Counted from the stretch's first letter, positions 1 to 6,219 are shown. The stretch is 6,872 bases of DNA from Chlamydiota bacterium (GCA_027348355.1 DAIEPN010000112.1:1-6872); one strand, 5' to 3'. Made by a program: numbers and translations. Notes: generated by a model not told the origin, from the sequence alone.

Positions 1-30
1 GTCGAAAATTAGTAAATCATAGGATGTCAC
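1..30 (-). CDS. 5' end of an unidentified gene, GTG start, possibly a HAD-family phosphatase
   Basis: Only the first ten codons are in the window; the gene runs off the left edge. They read M-T-S-Y-D-L-L-I-F-D if GTG at 30-28 initiates. The start is chosen because a good AAGGAG ribosome-binding site lies 8 bases upstream, the frame is open to the edge, and the gene follows two co-directional small genes. An ATG two bases earlier is followed at once by TGA, and the next ATG soon stops, so neither can start a protein. The Y-D-L-h-I-F-D pattern is how many haloacid-dehalogenase-superfamily phosphatases begin (motif I, hhhhDxDxT), but only the first aspartate would be visible, so this family call is a guess. 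Confidence 0.45.
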   Translation of the reverse strand, partial: MTSYDLLIFD

Positions 31-38
31 ATTGGCTA

Positions 39-44
39 CTCCTT
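39..44 (-). promoter_or_regulatory. Ribosome-binding site that decides the GTG start
   Basis: On the minus strand this reads AAGGAG. It lies 6 bases before an ATG that is immediately followed by TGA, and 8 bases before the GTG that opens the reading frame leaving the window. It is the main reason for calling a gene here. Confidence 0.5.
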
Positions 45-85
45 AAATTTTTATTTACGGAGGAACGGTAAAAACAAATATTTCT

Positions 86-328
86 TTATTTTCTACGTAA
101 ATCTTCAGAAATAATTTGAAGCTCAATTAAGAGACTATGAGTTGGCTCTGGGTATTGAAGAAATTGGTGTAAAATTTTTGATAAATCAGAAGAGGAAGCG
201 TCCTGGTTATCAAAATTGAGCGCTGCGCTGAGAAGAGAAATGTCTTGGGAAGTATCGGGGATGGAGAGGGGCTGCGTTAGGATGGTCTTGACGATCTGAC
301 CTGCGTCGAGTAAATTTTCTCTTTGCAT
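86..328 (-). CDS. Small hypothetical protein, 80 aa, second gene of a minus-strand operon
   Basis: I do not recognise this protein. It is 80 aa, soluble, with no signal peptide, membrane segment or cysteine. The sequence suggests amphipathic helices around residues 2-18 and 45-78 separated by a polar Asp/Ser-rich linker (DNQDASSSD), and it ends in the basic L-R-R-K. The start is well supported: an AAGGAGGA ribosome-binding site (minus strand, 333-340) ends 4 bases upstream. The 74-aa gene upstream stops 17 bases before this start, and the next gene appears to begin 55 bases after its stop, so the three are probably one transcript. The size, helical character and tandem arrangement would suit a small secretion chaperone or structural subunit, but nothing in the sequence proves a function. 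Confidence 0.72.
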   Translation of the reverse strand: MQRENLLDAGQIVKTILTQPLSIPDTSQDISLLSAALNFDNQDASSSDLSKILHQFLQYPEPTHSLLIELQIISEDLRRK

Positions 329-345
329 GCATTCCTCCTTAAAAT

Positions 346-570
346 TTATAAATTACTTTTAAACTTTACTGCTTTCTCCGCGTCTAGGTTAGTTTTTGTT
401 ATGGCATCGGCAATTCTTTGTAATTTGTCAGGGTCATTCACATTTCTGTAATCTAACTCTTTGAGTTCCTTGACTAGATAGTCAATATCATCAGCAAATT
501 GCATAGATAAATTGGACACGTGGATAGGGTGAGAAGGGTCGGATGGTGAGGTAGGAGGTATGGTGCTCAT
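346..570 (-). CDS. Small hypothetical protein, 74 aa, first gene of a minus-strand operon
   Basis: This 74-aa protein is not confidently recognised. It has a Ser/Thr/Pro-rich, probably disordered N-terminus (residues 1-20), a helix with F-A-D-D-I-D-Y-L-V-K-E-L-K-E-L, a short turn at N-D-P-D-K, and a second helix that ends in K-F-K-S-N-L. Helix, 'NDPxK' turn, helix is the plan of type III secretion needle subunits (EscF/YscF/PrgI), where an N-D-P-E-K turn occurs in EscF; however, the conserved C-terminal helix end those proteins need is missing, so the likeness may be chance. It has no cysteines or membrane segment. The start follows an AGGAGA ribosome-binding site (minus strand, around 579-584). 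It is the first gene of the operon and is transcribed away from cdsZ. Confidence 0.72.
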   Translation of the reverse strand: MSTIPPTSPSDPSHPIHVSNLSMQFADDIDYLVKELKELDYRNVNDPDKLQRIADAITKTNLDAEKAVKFKSNL

Positions 571-684
571 GTAAAGGGTCTCCTAAAGGTCAGGGCTCTT
601 TAAATATCTTTTAAAACATTTATGAAAATATAATCTATATGTTTTCAAAAAAAAGGTTGAAAAAATGAATGCCTTAAGTAGAAT

Positions 685-705
685 TACTACATTTTTCTTG
701 TAGTA
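685..705. repeat. Inverted repeat in the cdsZ promoter region
   Basis: TACTAC at 685-690 and GTAGTA at 700-705 are perfect inverted copies separated by nine bases. The right arm overlaps the candidate -35 box of cdsZ. A smaller hairpin (GTAG 678-681 with CTAC 687-690) shares the left arm, so the two pairings exclude each other. This could be an operator or simply chance in AT-rich DNA. Confidence 0.3.
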
Positions 706-725
706 TATTAGCTAGAATAGATAAT
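698..725 (+). promoter_or_regulatory. Candidate sigma-70-type promoter for cdsZ
   Basis: TTGTAG (698-703) and GATAAT (720-725) are 16 bases apart and would start transcription near 732, giving a short leader before the AGGGAGA ribosome-binding site at 743-749. An exact TATAAT at 629-634 is an alternative -10 box but has no good -35 partner and would give a leader of more than 100 bases. Confidence 0.35.
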
Positions 726-754
726 GTATTGTCCGCAGTTATAGGGAGATAAAC

Positions 755-1522
755 ATGCAAGAGTCGCTTCGTCTCATTTTAGATATTCAAGAGTTAGACA
801 TGAAAATGATCCGTCTGATGCGTCTTCGCAGACAGCGTCAAGATGATTTGCAGCAAATTGACTCACTCCGCAAAGAATTACACCAGCAGCTCGGAGAAAA
901 AGAGAAAGAGATTATCGAACTTAAGAAAAATAGTGACCTTCTCGAGCAAAAAATTGCTGATTGCAATGCTAAAATAAGAAAATTGGAAAGCCAGCAAAGC
1001 TCTATCAAGAAAGTGGACGAGTTTAATGCGATTACACAAGAAATGACGGCCGCCGAAAGAGAGAGAATTGCCCTAGAGCAGAAAGTGTCTGATCTTGTTG
1101 ACAAGAGGATCGCAGAGGAAGAACTTTTAGAGAAGATTAAGGACAGTTTAAAAACTTCTGAAGCCAGCACAAAATCCCTAGAGCACGAGATCCAAGCAAG
1201 TATCGAACTTATCAATCAAGAAGGTTCTTCTTTAAAAGAAGAACGCGATGTAATTGCAGTGAAGGCTTCTCCAGAGCTTTTACATATTTATGAGCGTCTT
1301 TTGCGTAATAAGAAAGATCGCGTTGTTGTGGCTATCGAAAACCGTACATGCAGTGGTTGCCATATCGCGCTGACAGCGCAGCATGAAAACTTAGTTCGTA
1401 AGGGAGAAAACATTGTTTTCTGCGAACATTGCTCTCGAATCCACTACTGGCAAGAAAGTGAGATTGTAGAAGGAACCAGCGCAGCTTCTAAACGCCGTCG
1501 TCGCAGAGTTGCAAGCGCCTAA
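755..1522 (+). CDS. cdsZ: CdsZ/CT398-like coiled-coil protein with C4 zinc ribbon
   Basis: This 255-aa protein has a long charged coiled coil (about residues 5-180, rich in Glu, Lys, Gln and Leu heptads) followed by a C-terminal zinc ribbon. The four zinc ligands are visible as C-S-G-C (Cys199, Cys202) and C-E-H-C (Cys223, Cys226). This is the architecture of the DUF164/zf-RING_7 family, called CT398 in C. trachomatis, where it was named CdsZ after reports that it binds RpoN (sigma-54) holoenzyme and the type III secretion export apparatus. It is cytoplasmic and has no enzyme motif. The protein ends in a strongly basic tail (K-R-R-R-R-R), which might contact nucleic acid. The ATG is preceded by GGGAGA six bases upstream. 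rnpB starts about 12 bases after the stop and may share its transcript. The family is certain; the chlamydial role is transferred from the literature. Confidence 0.9.
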   Translation: MQESLRLILDIQELDMKMIRLMRLRRQRQDDLQQIDSLRKELHQQLGEKEKEIIELKKNSDLLEQKIADCNAKIRKLESQQSSIKKVDEFNAITQEMTAAERERIALEQKVSDLVDKRIAEEELLEKIKDSLKTSEASTKSLEHEIQASIELINQEGSSLKEERDVIAVKASPELLHIYERLLRNKKDRVVVAIENRTCSGCHIALTAQHENLVRKGENIVFCEHCSRIHYWQESEIVEGTSAASKRRRRRVASA

Positions 1523-1534
1523 TTTATCAATTTT

Positions 1535-1905
1535 TCGGGAAAACAGGCATTCGCCGCCATGGTTTGCTGTGGGGGAGGAAAGTCCGGACTTCGCAGGAGA
1601 AGATGCCAGTGAAATACTGGGGGCCGCAAGGCTACGGAAAGTGTAACAGAAAACATGTCGCTACTTGTTTTGTTTATCGATTCAAGTAGACAGAGTGAAA
1701 TTGTTGATTTTAGGAATCGACCGCCTTATAGAGATATAAGTGTGCTATAAACCCCATTTGAAGCAAGAAATAATGAGCTGTTTTACGTTCTCCGCGTGAG
1801 GCTTATTAGACAAATCGCTTGAGATTTTTGGTGACAAAAGTCCTAGATGAATGATGCCGCCTTAAGGAAACTTAAGGAACAAAATCCGGCTTATCGTTTT
1901 CCCGA
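1535..1905 (+). ncRNA. rnpB: RNase P RNA (catalytic RNA of ribonuclease P), type A-like
   Basis: This is the ribozyme that removes 5' leaders from precursor tRNAs. The universal core is clear: GAGGAAAGTCCGGAC near 1575-1589, AAACCCC...GAAGCAAGA at 1749-1768, TAGATGAATGAT at 1844-1855, and a CCGGCTTAT 3' element at 1886-1894. The ends are set by helix P1: 1535-1544 pairs perfectly with 1896-1905 (10 bp). P2 is GGCAT 1546-1550 with ATGCC 1854-1858. P18 is 1824-1830 with 1835-1841 and a GUGA loop. P19 is a 7-bp hairpin with a GAAA loop (1860-1877). P15 is 1771-1778 with 1801-1808; its 22-base loop has no GGU, the motif that in other bacteria pairs with the tRNA CCA end, and this absence is known in Chlamydia. 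A T-rich tract (1906-1915) follows P1. The 3' end is antisense to the end of xerC. No clear promoter separates it from cdsZ. Confidence 0.96.
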
Positions 1906-2891
1906 TTTTTCTTTTCTAAAGGATGAGTCCTTTCATAGACTTCTCTTTGCAATGTTGTAGAAACTTTCGTATAGATCGTTGTTGTATTAAGAGAGCTGTG
2001 ACCAAGAAGGACTTGAATCGTTTTCAGATCCATGCCATTTTCTAGCCAGTGCGTTGCGATTGTATGTCGAATGGTATGAGGTGTGATCTTTCCAGAAAGC
2101 CCGCTACGCTTTAAATATTCGTCAAATTTTCGATCAACCGACCTCGTTGTGATCCGCTTTCCCCACTTGTTCAAAAAAATCGCAAAAGGATCTTGCTCGG
2201 GCTTATGAATATCTGACTCCAGATTGCGTAGTGGATGAGTTAAATATTTAGATAGCCACTCCGTGGCGCTTTTTGTGATGGGAACGATCCGCTCTTTTTT
2301 TCCTTTTCCAAGGATCCGAAGGCGGTGATTCTCAGCATCAAAATGACTACGGCTTAAGCCCACAAGTTCGCTGATTCGAATACCACAGCTATAAAAGACT
2401 TCCATGATGCAACGATCTCGAAATCCTAAATAGGTGTCAAGATCAGGAAGAGCGAAAAGACGTTCAATTTGAGCATATGTGAGTACATTGGGGATTTTTT
2501 TCTCCAGCTTTGGAGAAGAGATCTCTTCCATAGGGTTTGTCTCTAAAAGCTTTTCTTTTGAGAGAAACTGAAATAAGGAACGTAAGCTCGCAAGCTGGCG
2601 CACAATTGTTTTTTTGCTCTTTTGCGCAGCATGGAGATGGCTTAAATATCTTCGAACCACTTTCTTATCAATGGATTCTAAAGAGAAATCTTTAGGTGGA
2701 TCTTCTTTCGCTCCAGCTTCTTGTAAAACATAATTTTTAAAAGATTTGAGATCGATGCCGTAGTTTCGAATGGTATGTATAGAAGCGTTTTTTGTGAGCT
2801 TTAGGTAGGTTAAAAATTTTTGGGTATTTTCTTCAAAAGAAAGCATAAGTTCTTGTTCTGAGTAGGAGATTGTGCTAAGATTACTATCCAT
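1872..2891 (-). CDS. xerC: Tyrosine recombinase XerC
   Basis: XerC works with XerD at the dif site to resolve chromosome dimers before cell division. The 339-aa protein has an N-terminal SAM-like core-binding domain (about 18-115) and a C-terminal catalytic domain (about 134-325). All catalytic residues are present: Arg172 (GIRISEL), Lys196 (LGKGKKE), His272 and Arg275 (HTIRH), His298 (LLGHSS) and nucleophile Tyr307 (TTIYTKV). It is longer than the usual ~300 aa, because of an N-terminal extension of about 15 residues and a polar C-terminal tail. The last 11 residues (329-339) are encoded opposite the 3' end of rnpB. XerC rather than XerD is inferred from the neighbouring ABC-F gene, as at CT347/CT348, and the V-Y-x-x-T-H-P ending. 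The start codon has no clear ribosome-binding site (GGTAAAG only); Met16 is an alternative start but is no better supported. Confidence 0.94.
   Translation of the reverse strand: MDSNLSTISYSEQELMLSFEENTQKFLTYLKLTKNASIHTIRNYGIDLKSFKNYVLQEAGAKEDPPKDFSLESIDKKVVRRYLSHLHAAQKSKKTIVRQLASLRSLFQFLSKEKLLETNPMEEISSPKLEKKIPNVLTYAQIERLFALPDLDTYLGFRDRCIMEVFYSCGIRISELVGLSRSHFDAENHRLRILGKGKKERIVPITKSATEWLSKYLTHPLRNLESDIHKPEQDPFAIFLNKWGKRITTRSVDRKFDEYLKRSGLSGKITPHTIRHTIATHWLENGMDLKTIQVLLGHSSLNTTTIYTKVSTTLQREVYERTHPLEKKNRENDKPDFVP
2853..2881 (+). promoter_or_regulatory. Weak candidate promoter for the ABC-F/glyA operon, inside xerC
   Basis: TTGTTC (2853-2858) and TAAGAT (2876-2881) are 17 bases apart and would start transcription near 2888. 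Because only 26 bases separate the two start codons, any promoter for the plus-strand operon must lie at least partly in the xerC coding sequence. The match is modest. Confidence 0.25.
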
Positions 2892-2914
2892 TTCTTTACC
2901 CAGTCTAAGAACAT

Positions 2915-2942
2915 ATTATGATTACTCTCAACTCTATTTCAA
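2915..2942 (-). promoter_or_regulatory. Candidate promoter for xerC overlapping the ABC-F start codon
   Basis: On the minus strand, TTGAAA (2942-2937) and CATAAT (2920-2915) are separated by 16 bases, each one mismatch from consensus. Transcription would start near 2908, leaving a leader of about 17 bases. The -10 box covers the ATG of the divergent ABC-F gene. Confidence 0.4.
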
Positions 2943-4498
2943 AAAAAATTGGTAGCCGGGTCCTTTTTGAAGACGTGACAGTCACCTTCAATGAAGGTCG
3001 TTATGGTCTTACGGGACCAAACGGTGCTGGAAAATCAACTCTTTTAAAAATTCTAATGAAGCTGGAAGAACCTACATCCGGCTCAGTCACCCTGCCAGAT
3101 CGTGTTGGTTTCTTAAAACAGAACATTGAAGATTATAAAGATATAAGAGTGATTGATACAGTGATCATGGCCAATAAGAGACTATGGAGTGCCCTTCAAG
3201 AAAGAGATAGACTCTATGAAGTTGAAATGACGGATGAAATTGGAATCAGACTCGGGGAGTTAGAAGAAGTCATTGCTGACGAAGATGGTTATATGGCGGA
3301 AACGAATGCCGAGATGCTCCTGATCGGAATGGGGATTTCTATAGAAAAGCATAATTTGACAATGAAAGAAATTCCAACAGATATTCAATTTAGAGTCATG
3401 CTTTGCCAAGCTCTTTTCGGAAATCCTAAAGCTCTCATGCTTGATGAACCAACTAACCACTTAGATCTCGAATCTATCAGCTGGCTTGAAAACTTTCTTC
3501 ATGATTATAAGGGAACTCTTATTGTAGTCAGTCACGATAGACATTTTTTAAACGCTGTGACAACTCATATCGCAGATATCGATTTCGAAACATTGATCAT
3601 TTATCCAGGAAATTATGATGATATGGTCGTTACCAAGTCATCCACACGTGAAAAGGTAGAGCTAGAGAATAAATCAAAAGAGAAGAAAGTGGCTCAGCTG
3701 AGAGAGTTTGTTGCTCGATTTGGAGCGGGAACTAGAGCAAGCCAGGTACAATCTCGTCTTCGAGAAATAGAGCGTCTACAACCACAAGAATTAAAGAAGT
3801 CGAATATACAAAGACCTTATATTCGATTTTATCCTCCGGAAAAAGCATCAGGTCAGATCGTCTTTAAAGTTTCTCATATCAGCAAATCGTATGACTCAGG
3901 ATCTGTCATTAAGGATCTTTCTTTTGAGGTGGCTCGTGGTGATAAAATTTGTATCATTGGAAACAACGGGCGCGGAAAAACAACGCGTTTGAAAATGCTT
4001 GCAGGAGTTTTAACACCTGATAGCGGGAAAATTGAAGTTGGCCATCAAGTGCAAATTGGATATTTCCCACAAAACCATTCTGAGATTATCAATAAAAAAA
4101 GTTCATCTACCATATTTGATTGGCTGAAAAATAAAAGAGAAGGTGTGTATGATCAGGATGTTCGCAGCATTTTAGGAAAAATGCTCTTTGGTGGTGACGA
4201 CGCCTTTAAATCGGTAGCTCATCTATCCGGAGGAGAGACTGCCAGGGTGATTATCGGTGGAATGATGCTTTGCAATTGCAATGTTCTTCTACTAGACGAA
4301 CCAAATAATCACTTAGATTTGGAAGCAGTTTCTGCGCTTGGATGGGCGCTGGAAGATTTTAAAGGAACGGTTGTCATGGCAGCGCATGATAGAACTTTGA
4401 TCACAACTGTTGCGAACAAAATCCTTGCTTTTGAAGAGGATGGAGTTCATTTCTTTGAAGGGCCTTACGAGGAGTATCTACTAGCGAAAAAAGGATAA
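2918..4498 (+). CDS. ABC-F family ATPase, YbiT-like
   Basis: ABC-F proteins are soluble twin ATPases that act on the ribosome rather than in membrane transport. The 526-aa protein has two nucleotide-binding domains joined by a basic linker (about 240-300) that in the family reaches the peptidyl-transferase region. Domain 1: Walker A GPNGAGKST (33-41), Walker B with Asp176/Glu177, H-loop His206. Domain 2: Walker A GNNGRGKTT (348-356), signature LSGGE (436-440), Walker B with Asp460/Glu461, H-loop His490. The insert after Walker A1 and the R-V-I-D-T-V-I-M motif match YbiT of E. coli and, from gene order, CT348. Oddities: domain 1 has I-P-T-D-I-Q-F-R where a signature motif should be (YbiT is also degenerate there), and Arg357 replaces a usually hydrophobic residue right after Walker A2. 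The start has no Shine-Dalgarno. It probably forms an operon with glyA. Confidence 0.93.
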   Translation: MITLNSISKKIGSRVLFEDVTVTFNEGRYGLTGPNGAGKSTLLKILMKLEEPTSGSVTLPDRVGFLKQNIEDYKDIRVIDTVIMANKRLWSALQERDRLYEVEMTDEIGIRLGELEEVIADEDGYMAETNAEMLLIGMGISIEKHNLTMKEIPTDIQFRVMLCQALFGNPKALMLDEPTNHLDLESISWLENFLHDYKGTLIVVSHDRHFLNAVTTHIADIDFETLIIYPGNYDDMVVTKSSTREKVELENKSKEKKVAQLREFVARFGAGTRASQVQSRLREIERLQPQELKKSNIQRPYIRFYPPEKASGQIVFKVSHISKSYDSGSVIKDLSFEVARGDKICIIGNNGRGKTTRLKMLAGVLTPDSGKIEVGHQVQIGYFPQNHSEIINKKSSSTIFDWLKNKREGVYDQDVRSILGKMLFGGDDAFKSVAHLSGGETARVIIGGMMLCNCNVLLLDEPNNHLDLEAVSALGWALEDFKGTVVMAAHDRTLITTVANKILAFEEDGVHFFEGPYEEYLLAKKG

Positions 4499-4511
4499 GA
4501 GGAGGGAGAGC

Positions 4512-5990
4512 ATGTCACTTCTGGAAAAATATTTAGCAAAACATCCCGTTCAGAAAAGAAGTTCTGCAGCCATTGCCCATTTTGCAGCTCTCGATTATAT
4601 TGGTCATTATCATCCCATGATCGCGCAAAAGATTATGGATGAGCTCAAAGACCAAAGAAGCCATTTAAAACTCATTGCTTCAGAAAACTTTTGTTCCTTA
4701 GCAGTACAACTTTCTATGGGGAACTGGCTTACTGATAAATATGCAGAAGGCTATCCTTATAAACGATTTTATGCAGGCTGTGAAAATATCGATGCTATTG
4801 AACACGAAGCTATAGAAGAATTGAAAAATCTCTTCCACGCAGATCACGCTTACGTACAACCACATTCCGGTGCTGATGCAAACCTTGTTGCTTTTTGGGC
4901 AATCTTAGTCCATCGTGTACAAAACAAAGAGCTGGAAAAACTAGGACATAAATCAATTGATGTCTTAACTCCCGAGGACTATGAAAGAGTCCGTAAGCTC
5001 ATGCTGAGCCAAAAATTGATGGGGCTTTCCCTTAATTCAGGTGGACATCTCACTCACGGATATAGACACAATGTAAGTTCTAAATTTTTTCAATCCGTGT
5101 CATACGAGGTAGATCCCAAAACACAGCAGATTGATTATGATGCACTTCAAAAGCAGGTTCTTAAAGAAAAACCAGACGTCCTTCTTGCCGGATATTCTGC
5201 TTATCCTCGTAAAATCAACTTTGCCGTTATGCGTGAAATTGCAAATCAAGTAGGCGCCACTCTTTTAGTGGATATGGCACATTTTTCAGGACTTGTTGCA
5301 GGAAAGGTTTTCACAGGAGACTACAACCCTGTCCCTTTTGCTGATATCATCACCTCCACAACACATAAAACGCTTCGCGGTCCAAGAGGTGGATTTATCT
5401 TATGTAAAAACGAATACAAAGAAGTTGTCGATAAGGGATGCCCTCTTGTTTTAGGAGGACCTCTTCCTCATGTAATTGCCGCGAAGGCCATTGCATTCAA
5501 AGAAGCTAACACCCCGGCTTTCCAAGAGTATGCCCGTCAAGTCGTAAAAAATGCAGAAGTGTTGGCTGACCGTCTAATGAAAAACGGAGTTACAATCACA
5601 ACAGGGGGAACGGAAAATCACCTGATTGTAATTGATGTTGCAAAAAGTTTTGGGCTCAATGGTAGACAAGCAGAAGTGTTACTTCGACAAGCCCTCCTTA
5701 CCGTAAACCGCAACTCCATTCCTTTTGATCAAAACGGGCCTTGGTATGCATCTGGTGTTCGTATCGGAACTCCTGCTGTAACGTCGCTAGGTATGAAAGA
5801 AGAACAAATGGAAGAGATTGCTGACTTGATTACAAAACTTCTTAAAAATGCGAAGGTACCAGAGGGACTCTCTGATCTAGACCGGAAAAAAGCACGGGCA
5901 GATGTGGATCATGAGATTTTGCATGGAGTTCAAAAAAGGGTCAAAGAGATTCTCTCTAGCTTCCCATTGTATCCAGAAATTGAGCTGTAA
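4512..5990 (+). CDS. glyA: Serine hydroxymethyltransferase
   Basis: This PLP enzyme converts serine and tetrahydrofolate to glycine and 5,10-methylene-tetrahydrofolate in the cytoplasm, the main source of one-carbon units. The 492-aa protein contains LIASENF (54-60), the substrate-binding P-H-S-G-A-D-A-N segment (117-124), GGHLTHG (177-183), the PLP-contacting Asp254 and His257 (V-D-M-A-H-F), and the Schiff-base Lys286 in S-T-T-H-K-T-L-R-G-P-R-G-G. It is about 75 residues longer than E. coli GlyA, through an N-terminal extension of about 21 residues, an insertion of about 31 residues between positions 120 and 176, and a longer C-terminus ending F-P-L-Y-P-E-I-E-L. These are features of chlamydial GlyA. 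The start follows the strong GAGGAGGGAG ribosome-binding site (4499-4508) in the 13-base gap after the ABC-F gene, which indicates co-transcription. Confidence 0.97.
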   Translation: MSLLEKYLAKHPVQKRSSAAIAHFAALDYIGHYHPMIAQKIMDELKDQRSHLKLIASENFCSLAVQLSMGNWLTDKYAEGYPYKRFYAGCENIDAIEHEAIEELKNLFHADHAYVQPHSGADANLVAFWAILVHRVQNKELEKLGHKSIDVLTPEDYERVRKLMLSQKLMGLSLNSGGHLTHGYRHNVSSKFFQSVSYEVDPKTQQIDYDALQKQVLKEKPDVLLAGYSAYPRKINFAVMREIANQVGATLLVDMAHFSGLVAGKVFTGDYNPVPFADIITSTTHKTLRGPRGGFILCKNEYKEVVDKGCPLVLGGPLPHVIAAKAIAFKEANTPAFQEYARQVVKNAEVLADRLMKNGVTITTGGTENHLIVIDVAKSFGLNGRQAEVLLRQALLTVNRNSIPFDQNGPWYASGVRIGTPAVTSLGMKEEQMEEIADLITKLLKNAKVPEGLSDLDRKKARADVDHEILHGVQKRVKEILSSFPLYPEIEL

Positions 5991-5994
5991 TAAA

Positions 5995-6028
5995 ACACAG
6001 GGAGATCCGGGGTTTGATCTCCTTGTGT
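5995..6028 (+). terminator. Strong hairpin just after glyA, probable terminator
   Basis: ACACAGGGAGATC (5995-6007) pairs with GATCTCCTTGTGT (6016-6028): 13 base pairs including one G-U, around an 8-base loop, starting 5 bases after the glyA stop codon. There is no T-run behind it (GTAGATTTAG follows), so it may protect the 3' end or terminate only weakly. Termination could be completed by the hairpin at 6048-6085. Confidence 0.5.
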
Positions 6029-6047
6029 GTAGATTTAGATAGGCTGC

Positions 6048-6085
6048 AGCGCTCTTACTTCTCCTGCCATAAGGCGCTTTTTTTT
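6048..6085 (+). terminator. Short hairpin followed by eight Ts, possible second terminator
   Basis: AGCGC (6048-6052) pairs with GCGCT (6074-6078), plus a T-G pair inside, and a run of eight Ts follows (6078-6085). The T-run is typical of an intrinsic terminator, but the stem is short and the loop about 20 bases long. Confidence 0.4.
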
Positions 6086-6219
6086 GTTATCGTTAAAATA
6101 TACGTGTATTTATGGAATAGGTTATTCTTAAGTCTGAGAGCTATTTTCATTTCGGTACAATTGCGATGTAAATTTGTAAAATAACAAATTGCCTTCGATT
6201 TTTTTATCAAAGTTATCTC

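Noticed and set aside
346..570. Calling the 74-aa protein a type III secretion needle subunit
   Set aside because: The helix-NDP-helix plan fits, but the conserved C-terminal helix required for needle polymerisation is absent and no frameshift restores it. It is kept only as a hypothesis in the findings.
601..660. Minus-strand promoter for the small-protein operon
   Set aside because: Several TATA-like hexamers occur in this AT-rich stretch (for example TATATT at 632-627), but none has a suitably spaced -35 box, so no single promoter can be supported.
838..1215. 125-codon open frame on the minus strand inside cdsZ
   Set aside because: It is antisense to the coiled-coil region, is Ser/Leu/Ile-rich as expected from the complement of Glu/Lys/Leu codons, and has no ribosome-binding site.
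3260..3460. 66-codon open frame on the minus strand inside the ABC-F gene
   Set aside because: It lies wholly inside a well-supported conserved gene, has no ribosome-binding site and its product has no recognisable pattern.
6171..6190. Inverted repeat AATTTGT/ACAAATT downstream of the Inc-like gene
   Set aside because: A seven-pair A/T-rich stem with no T-run on the relevant strand in an AT-rich spacer; too weak to call a terminator.
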